A stretch of 64,000 nt of DNA from Parasponia andersonii (taxonomy: Eukaryota > Streptophyta > Magnoliopsida > Rosales > Cannabaceae): positions 444,380-508,379 of the forward strand of contig JXTB01000184.1 of the NCBI GenBank assembly GCA_002914805.1. The letters run 5' to 3'. The notes below the pieces were generated by a model, which worked only from the letters and a program-made list of their open reading frames with translations, was not told where the DNA came from and searched no databases. Position 1 is the stretch's first letter. Each line of letters opens with the position of its first letter. Below, piece after piece: positions 57,606 to 64,000 of this stretch. A program made the translations under genes and the position numbers.

Positions 57606-60181
57606 TCATGATTCATCCTCAGAAGCCTCTGCAGCTGCTATCTCAGAATCCAATTTGTTCATTAGCTTCTCACTTACATGTTTTGCCACTGATATCATGT
57701 CAAGAATGATGCTTGGATCTAAGCCTGCACCGCCTCGTTTGGTCAAACCACATATGTGCCCCTTCCTATTGACAGATATTGAAACAGCCGAACTCATTTG
57801 AGATTCCTCTTCGGCAGTAGCATCCGCAATGTAGTGCTTACCCACCTATGAAACACATTGAAGAACTTAATAATGTGTCAAGAACCACTGGATCTAGAGA
57901 ATAGCCAGGTAAAATTCTGTCACCTTTGTCAATGTGACTATGACAGGGACCCCAGATGTGTCAAACTGTAGAAATTCTTCATCGCTTATGTCAACCTCTG
58001 GTTGATCCTCGTCACCTGAGGCACTGGACGCAACCTGGACTCTTGGGATGCCTGTATTGCTCAAAGCAGCCTTTGGGAACATCACTTTCTTTTCTTTTTC
58101 TTTCTTTGTAACTATTGGGTGAAATAGTTTTTAGTTTGCACTTTCCACAAATTAACAAAACAAAATTCTGAATTTAATGAACATGTGTTTACAACATCAT
58201 GGGCTTAATTATCCCAGAAGCTGCCTAAAAAAGCTATATCTCCAAAAGCAACATCTAATATAGAGGTAGGAGCTATATCTCCAAAAGCAACATCTAATAC
58301 AGAGGTAGGATAGGTAGAGGACAGATACAATATCAAAGTAAGATGTTACATATCCAGAAACCATTCCAAATTTTTAAACTAAGTGATGCAAGAATGAGTC
58401 GCCATTTTTCAAATGAAAAATATTTCACCAGTCTTGATATTTCTATAACACGACCAACTGGTTGTATAATACTATACCACTAATTAGTCAACAACAATTA
58501 GATATAGAGAAGTGAACAAGTTAAAAATCTGATAATAAGAACAGCGAACTACCTTTATAGCGGCACCTAGAGCATCTAGCAAATTCCCATCTGAACAAAC
58601 AACAAGGCCGTCAATATAGAGATCCCAACAAATTTTTCCTTCAACGACCACTAAAGATGAAAGATCAATTCCAGCACCTGAAGGAAAATTACCAAATAAC
58701 ATACATTAACACTAGAGGTGCAAACATATTAAATGCCGACATTGTCTGACAAGAAAAGGCATGCACAAAGCAACAAACTGTTGGTCATCTTTTTCCCACA
58801 AACCTGAGCCACTTTTCCCACCCAAGAGAGAACGCTGTAGAGAAACTGAGAGTTCTGTTGACAACTCCTCATGCCCTCTACCCTGTTGAAATGTAACTAG
58901 ACATTAGCTTTCGAAACACGAACACATCCATACTAACATATGATTGCGAGTGAGTACTCGATAACTTCCCAATTAGCAAGAAGAACAGTGTGTGTAGAGC
59001 TAAAGCAATGTGTACTCACAATGGTTATGCCAGATATTTTCAGCATAAGAGTTTATGGTCACAATTTCTAACATATCATGTATTAATTCTAATATTTATT
59101 TCTAACCTCAATTACAAGGCAAATATATAAGAAGGCAACGAAAAATCTACACAACCTCAAAAACTGGTTCTGCGGTTGAACTGCAATCAATATGTATAGA
59201 AACCTTTCCTTTATCAGGTTGTAACTGACTAGGCCTCCCAAGCTCAGCCTGCACTTGTAAAGTTACCAGCCATTATGACTCAATTTCATCAGAAAGAAAA
59301 TAAGAATATTAGAACAAAAAAGAAAAAGAAAAGAAACAATACTCATAATAGGAACTTAAATAATAAGGGGAAATGGATGGGATTAGTCTATGAGCTTTTA
59401 AGCACAATTTTGTGATTGCTTTTTAGAAAAAACATCGTAAAATGACCCTTTATTTCATAATTGTTTTTACGAAAACCCCCCAGTATTTTAAGAAATATAG
59501 GAAAGCCCCTTTAAATTTGATTTTTTTATTACGAAAAACCTTTTAACTTGATTATTTTTTAAATTCGACCTCATCATATCATCAAAATTAGGGGAATTAA
59601 TGGAAATAACAAAATTACACTTAGTAAGNNNNNNNNNNNNNNTGGTGCTAAGCGGTAGCTTTTTTCTTTTTTTAAAACAACCAATCATAAATTATCATAA
59701 TTACAATGAATACAAATCATAATAACATAACTAATCTTTAAAAAGTCGTCCCAAAAATGATCATAAAAATATTATTTGCGCCCAAAAAAAACCTTTTCCC
59801 CATCCAAATCCCAATAAGTAAATAAATAAAGCCAAGGGCATAAAGATAGTTAGATACCTTCACAGTGGCTATAACATTTGTGCCACCCATTCTGACCCTT
59901 GCAGAACCATTTGCCTGCAAGAAGGCCATTAAAAAGAAGGATTGCATAGCAACAAGAAACCTTTCGCTCACCATTAGCCAGAACACAAAAGAAAAGATTA
60001 AAACATTTAAACAGAAAACTGAATTTTGAAATAGCGTTCTTAAAAAATAATTTACCTGAGGAATGACTCCTGTTTCAACATATATGGGCCTGTATGTTAA
60101 TCTTTTTCGACCATCAGAACGAAGATCTTGAGCAATACCACCCTGTATGAAATGCTTCTCTCCAAGAGATAACCCCACCAT
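57606..60181 (-). CDS. RRP42: exosome complex core subunit RRP42
   Basis: RNase PH-fold subunit of the nine-subunit exosome ring, which threads RNA to the 3'-5' exonuclease in nucleus and cytoplasm. Seven exons (minus): 60056-60181, 59858-59914, 59156-59248, 58804-58882, 58553-58677, 57924-58070, 57606-57845. They join in frame to 288 residues; Arabidopsis RRP42 is about the same. It begins MVGLSLGEKHFIQGGIAQDL; later blocks are RSDGRKRLTYRPIYVETGV, ANGSARVRMGGTNVIATVK, LLGGKSGSGAGIDLSSLVV, CWDLYIDGLVVCSDGNLLD, DISDEEFLQFDTSGVPVIVT and ADATAEEESQMSSAVSISVN; it ends EDES. Exon 6 is preceded by a purine-rich acceptor (CCCAAAG), unusually weak. The sequence before the ATG (TTTGTAGAG) looks like a splice acceptor, so the 5' UTR is probably split. 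Intron 2 holds an assembly gap. Exons 1-3 are duplicated in inverted orientation nearby. Confidence 0.95.
59629..59642. other. assembly gap (14 N)
   Basis: Fourteen N in RRP42 intron 2, within the palindrome's left arm. The true length is unknown. Any reading frame crossing it is meaningless. Confidence 1.
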
Positions 60182-60868
60182 CTCTACAAATGCAAAAAAT
60201 ACAAAGTGATCATTAATTGTAGCTTCTAGGAAAACCTTTTGTTCCTTGAAAATGACAATAACCCTCATAATAAAAGAGCAAAATAACATAACATACATAA
60301 CCAATTGTTGTTTTCACATGGCTTCTGAAACCAATAGTATTAGCATCTTCTTTAAGAGCCTCAATTTACCGACCAACTCCGAACAAAAACTAACAATCTC
60401 ATTGCTCCATTGCTTACCCCACTACTCATAACAAAATCTACTAAAACTACATACAGACACCAAAATCCGTTAAACTCCCACCCCATAAATGAACTCACAA
60501 AAGCCCAGAAACCTCAACTTTACTCAGCTATTCCTAAAATTTTCAAAACAAACCTAGAAAAAACCACCATTAAGTCTCTAACCAAGGAATACTATGGAGT
60601 CCCCCCAAAAAAAAAAAGACTTATCCTTTAAATGCTAGTCAGAAATACCTCATTTTCTATCTTGAAATTGTCATAACCGAAACGATGACAATATCAAGGG
60701 CGAGCAACCGAGAGAGGTCTCTCTCTACCTTGTTGAGTTCTTATTATACAGTCTCTCTACTCGTTTTAATAGGCTTTCACTTGTTTATTTGACTGTCTAA
60801 AATTGAGGTGCTTTTTCATCCTTTATTTGAAAAATGCGTTATAATTTCAAATTTTTCTTCTTGGCTTT

Positions 60869-61423
60869 TAGGTTATAAATCCAAAAAATTTTCCCCAATT
60901 TTTGAAGCACTTGTAACAAAATCATAATTACTGTTCTCTTGTCACGCTTTTTCTCGATCTCTAGAAACTATTTCGGCTAATTAGAGCAGATATGGGTCAA
61001 TCTCAAGCTGTATCAAAGATTATTGAGAATGATCCTAACTAGAGGTCCTCAATTTGATTCAATATCAAGCTTTTCCCTTTTTTTTCGATTGCATATAACC
61101 CAATTTTCTCCCTTATTAGAAGTTTCTATCTCTTTTAGAGTTCAAAATTGTGCTTATACGTGAAATTTATGGCAGTTTTTTTTTTCCACTTTTAGTAAAT
61201 CATCCAAAAGAAAGAGAATTGCTTCGAATTCAGAATCTCTAGAGACCACAGCTTACAATGCGATTTTAGGGAAAGGAAATGGGATCTACAAGCGCCATTT
61301 TATTTCACTGTGCTTTATTTATATAGGTCTTTAGAAAGACTAGAACTTTATAATGTGTCAATTTTAGTTGTGCTTTATTTTTGGGATGAATTTGAGTTGC
61401 GATGTTCAAACCCTTTTGTCAAA
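60869..61423. other. palindrome spacer
   Basis: Non-duplicated centre between the inverted arms. AT-rich; no gene or transposon end recognised. Confidence 0.55.
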
Positions 61424-62038
61424 AGTAGTCCAGAAGAAAGTTTAAAATTTTAGCCCATTTTTCAAATGAAAAGACGAAAAAACCCTCCAATTTAGAGAGC
61501 CAAAGAAACAAGCAAAAACCTATTACGAGTAGAGAGTCTGAACATAAGAACTTAACAAAGCAGAGAAAGGCCTCTCCCGATTGCTCGTCCTCGACCATTG
61601 TTATCATTCCAATTACTGCAAATTTAAGGTGAAAAAGGAGATATTTTTGGCTAACATTCAACAAGTCTCTTTCTATCTCTCTCCTTCCTTTTGAACTCCA
61701 TAGTTTACCTTTCGTCTTCCTCGGGGAAACTTAAGGGTGCTCTTTTTTGGGTGCAATGAGATTGTTAGTTTTTAAGAAACCTTTATGTAATGAGTGTATT
61801 TGGGTTGGTTAATAAATTTGAGACTCTAAATTAAGATGGTAATACAACTAGTTCATGAAGCTATGGCAATTCTTGGCTCCAAGTGCTACAGCTAGTGTGA
61901 ATCTAAAAACAATTGTATAATATATGTAATTTTATTTTGCTCCTTTTCTTATGAGGGTTACTTGTCATTCTCAAGGAACAAAAGGGTTCCTATAAGCTAT
62001 CATTTAATGATCACTCTATATTTTATGCATTTGTAGAG

Positions 62039-62927
62039 ATGGTAAGGTTATCAGTGGGAGAGAAGCATTTCATACAAGGTGGCATTGCTCAAGACCTTCA
62101 TTTTGATGATTAGAAAAGATTAAATTACAGGCCGATCTATGTTGAAACCGGAGTTATTCCTCAGGTACATTTTGTTTTAAGGATACTATTTCAAAATTTA
62201 GTTATTTGTTTAAATGTTTTGATTTTTTGTTTTTCGGCTAATGGTGAATGAAATGTTTCTTGTTCCTTGTTTAAATTTAGTTATTTGTAATCCTTGTTTT
62301 TGATGGCCTTCTTGCAAGCAAATGGCTCATAATGGGTAGCACAAATGTTATAGCCACCGTGAAGATATCTACCTATCTTCACGGCCTTGGCCTTATCTAT
62401 GTACTTATTGGGATTTGGATGGAAATTGGATTTTTTGACTCAAATGATATTTGTAGGATCATATTTTTAGGACTTTTTGAAGACTAGTCATTTTTTTTTA
62501 TTTTTTGAAAATATAACTATTTTGTCTCTCGTGGGACTCGAACCCATGGCCCAACCCTCTTACACTTACACACACATCTGAGTCCCAGACCAATTGAGCT
62601 AGTCCCAATTGGTACTAGTCATTCTTTTATGATTGCATTCATTTTAATTATGATCTTTTAAGATTGGTAGTCATCAAAAAAATGATCGGCCAAAAGCTCA
62701 AGAAATGTTATCCTATAAAGTAGTCCACAAAATTGTGCCCAAAAACTCCTAGATTAGTCCCATCCATTTCTCCTTATTATTTAAGTTTCTATTGTGAGAT
62801 TTTTTTCCTTTTTCTTGTCCCTCTTTTTAATATTCTTATTCTCTTTCTGCTGAAATTGAGCCATAACGCCTGGTAACTGTACAAGTACAAGTTGAGCTTG
62901 AGAGGCCTACTCAGTTACAACCTGATA
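62039..62927 (+). pseudogene. RRP42 inverted partial copy (exons 1-3)
   Basis: The exon 1 copy (62039-62164) has exactly the parental length of 126 bp and still encodes GEKHFIQGGIAQDL and YRPIYVETGVIPQ, but a TAG stop lies where the parent has the RSDGRK codons. The exon 2 copy (62318-62364) has a 10-bp deletion, and its 5' splice site has changed from GT to AT. The exon 3 copy begins near 62892 and similarity stops at about 62927. Intron 1 remains alignable. A SINE lies in the intron 2 copy. No full protein can be made. Confidence 0.92.
62493..62613 (-). mobile_element. tRNA-derived SINE, 121 bp
   Basis: On the minus strand it has a consensus pol III A box (TAGCTCAATTGG, 62590-62601) and B box (GGGTTCGAGTCCC, 62532-62544), then ends in an A-rich tail. 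The target duplication is ACTAGTCATT at 62483-62492 and 62614-62623. The ends do not pair as a tRNA acceptor stem, so it is a SINE and not a tRNA gene. The homologous place in RRP42 intron 2 (about 59721-59736) lacks it. Confidence 0.88.
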
Positions 62928-63743
62928 TCGCAAGCATAATCTTTCCCCTAGTAATTACAAGTACACCTAGGGTCTTTTGGATCCCCACCGTTGACTATTG
63001 TAAAATGATCCCACATTGTGGAATTCGTATTTGGCTTTTTCTTAGTGGTGGTGGGGGTTGGTTTATCATCTTTTTCATTGGATTCTTTTGTGAATAAATC
63101 AAGCTCTAATGGAGCTTTTTCTAGTGTCTTCGAGGGGTGGTTCAGGTGTTATATAAATGAGGGAAGGATCATTGACTTAACCTTGTTGGCTAGGTGGGAT
63201 ATAAGAAACTTCTCCATTATATTATCCCTAAACTGGTCAGAAACAAGGGAAAAAAAACAGAAAAAAGAACTCAAATAATGTCCATATCAAGAAATTATAA
63301 AACAAAACCAAGGTATACTAAATACCATCAATCTATCATAATCATACAGTCAAACATAGAAAACAAATACAATTAAACATAGAAAACAGACTTCAGCAAA
63401 CACATTATACCAATTTTCGTACACCAATTTTTAAAATCAGTCCCGGAGACCATTTTTTTAAATCAGTCCCGTACACGAAAAAGACATATATATATATATA
63501 TATATATATACATAGATATAATATTATAAATATAACAATCAGATTTAGATGAGTAAATAGAACACACCTGCAGGTCTAACAAACAGCAAGCTACCAATTA
63601 CTGACGACTTAGTCTTCCAAGTAAGAAGACAGGGAACCAAAAAAACAAACAGAAACCATTAACAACCAATTTAAGTGTACATAAAAGAAGAACAAAATAA
63701 TGAAATATAAACAATAAACAGAAAAAAAAAAAAATCATCTAAC
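62928..63743. other. non-coding flank of the pseudogene
   Basis: No gene seen. Contains a short direct duplication (AAATCAGTCCCG at about 63436 and 63461) and a (TA)n run near 63487-63510. It may be part of a long 5' UTR intron of RRP42. Confidence 0.45.
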
Positions 63744-63930
63744 CTGAAATGTTAGAATCGAGTGATGAGAAAACCACAGAGGCTTTTGTTTCCCGGCTAG
63801 AAAAGAGAGGCTTCGTGTTCGTGTGACGATGTAAGAGAGAGAGAGAGAGTAGAGAAGAGAAAGGAGGCAGCTACAGAAGAAGAGAGGGTCAGGGTTTAGG
63901 GGTTTCTCATGTCTCAACAATTATGTGATC
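63744..63930 (-). other. candidate 5' UTR exon of RRP42 or another minus-strand gene
   Basis: On the minus strand a CT-rich leader-like sequence with AAACCCTGACCC and a (CT)n tract ends in CATTTCAG followed by GTTAGATG, a plausible splice donor at 63742-63743. The open frame across it has no homology and low complexity. RRP42 has an acceptor-like TTTGTAG before its ATG and no other gene on this strand intervenes, so this could be its first exon, giving a 3.5-kb leader intron. It could equally belong to a gene whose coding part was lost. Confidence 0.4.
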
Positions 63931-63962
63931 TCAAACAAAAACAAAAAAATTAAAATTTAAAG

Positions 63963-63991
63963 TCTGAACGATTATATATATATATATATGT
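63963..63991. repeat. (AT)n run near the window end
   Basis: TATATA run just upstream (on the minus strand) of the candidate 5' UTR exon; it could serve as a TATA region for it. Confidence 0.4.
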
Positions 63992-64000
63992 AAAAAATAA

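Larger units (their letters stand above)
59212..62927. repeat. large imperfect palindrome covering the 5' half of RRP42
   Basis: Left arm about 59212-60868, right arm about 61424-62927, spacer about 555 bp. Reading outward from the centre, both arms carry a GAGCAA and GAGAGG leader-like block, shared upstream-intron sequence (TTATGAGGGTTA, CAAGGAACAAAAG), exon 1, intron 1, exon 2, parts of intron 2, and the start of exon 3. The outer breakpoints fall inside exon 3. The right arm has decayed as coding sequence and gained a SINE. Confidence 0.85.

Noticed and set aside
59488..59688. Open frame crossing the N run
   Set aside because: It contains undefined bases and lies in an intron of RRP42.
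61419..61664. 81-residue open frame (-) in the palindrome's right arm
   Set aside because: It covers the inverted copy of non-coding upstream sequence; the left arm does not keep the frame.
62520..62605. Possible tRNA gene (A and B boxes)
   Set aside because: The acceptor stem does not pair and target duplications flank it, so it is a SINE.
63735..63920. 61-residue open frame (-)
   Set aside because: Low-complexity Ser/Leu sequence ending at a splice-donor-like site; better read as a 5' UTR exon.
1..64000. CRISPR arrays, bacterial operons, riboswitches or a gene cluster for a specialised pathway
   Set aside because: The window is plant nuclear DNA. The genes are unrelated housekeeping and defence genes, and no regularly spaced repeats with unique spacers were seen.

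Overview
The window is plant nuclear DNA, almost certainly from a eudicot. It has intron-containing genes with GT-AG junctions, very AT-rich intergenic DNA full of microsatellites, and TRIM, SINE, MITE and Ty3/gypsy Tat-lineage elements. The proteins resemble Arabidopsis gene families. I could not fix the genus. A 14-base run of N at 59629-59642 marks an assembly gap.

Layout, left to right. 1-1074: last exon of a UGT85-type UDP-glycosyltransferase whose first exon lies outside the window. 1.1-8.4 kb: intergenic DNA with three foldback MITEs (3542-3925, 6733-7208, 7464-7870) and a retrotransposon RNase H fragment. 8640-12793 (+): three-exon stearoyl-ACP desaturase. 13434-15313 (-): five-exon ATG12, convergent with the desaturase. 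17394-17966 (+): single-exon four-helix membrane protein, with a 68-bp tandem array upstream. 19525-27796 (-): 14-exon ELF9/Tat-SF1-like splicing factor. Its introns hold a complete TRIM with identical LTRs, a SINE with an 18-bp target duplication, and two tandem duplications. 28124-29499 (+): head-to-head PPR gene relic, frameshifted and cut off by a Ty3/gypsy element.

29500-40609 (-): degenerate Tat-lineage gypsy element with two RNase H domains and an antisense extra ORF. A second, more decayed relative follows at 40891-42350 in the same orientation. 45.5-47.4 kb: dead PIF/Harbinger transposon (Myb-like domain plus DDE transposase). 48096-51065 (-): intact 989-residue LRR receptor-like protein. 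51-57.6 kb: mostly gene-free.

57606-60181 (-): seven-exon exosome subunit RRP42. Beside it lies an inverted, decayed copy of its upstream intron plus exons 1-3 (61424-62927), so the two form a large imperfect palindrome with a spacer of about 0.55 kb. A later SINE insertion sits only in the pseudogene arm, and the parental arm keeps the empty site. A possible 5' UTR exon at 63744-63930 (-) would place the palindrome partly inside a 5' UTR intron.

The genes have separate housekeeping or defence roles: glycosylation, plastid fatty acid desaturation, autophagy, splicing, cell-surface recognition and RNA decay. I see no sign that they form a pathway cluster. All coordinates and splice sites were read by eye. 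The intact gene models close in frame across every junction.
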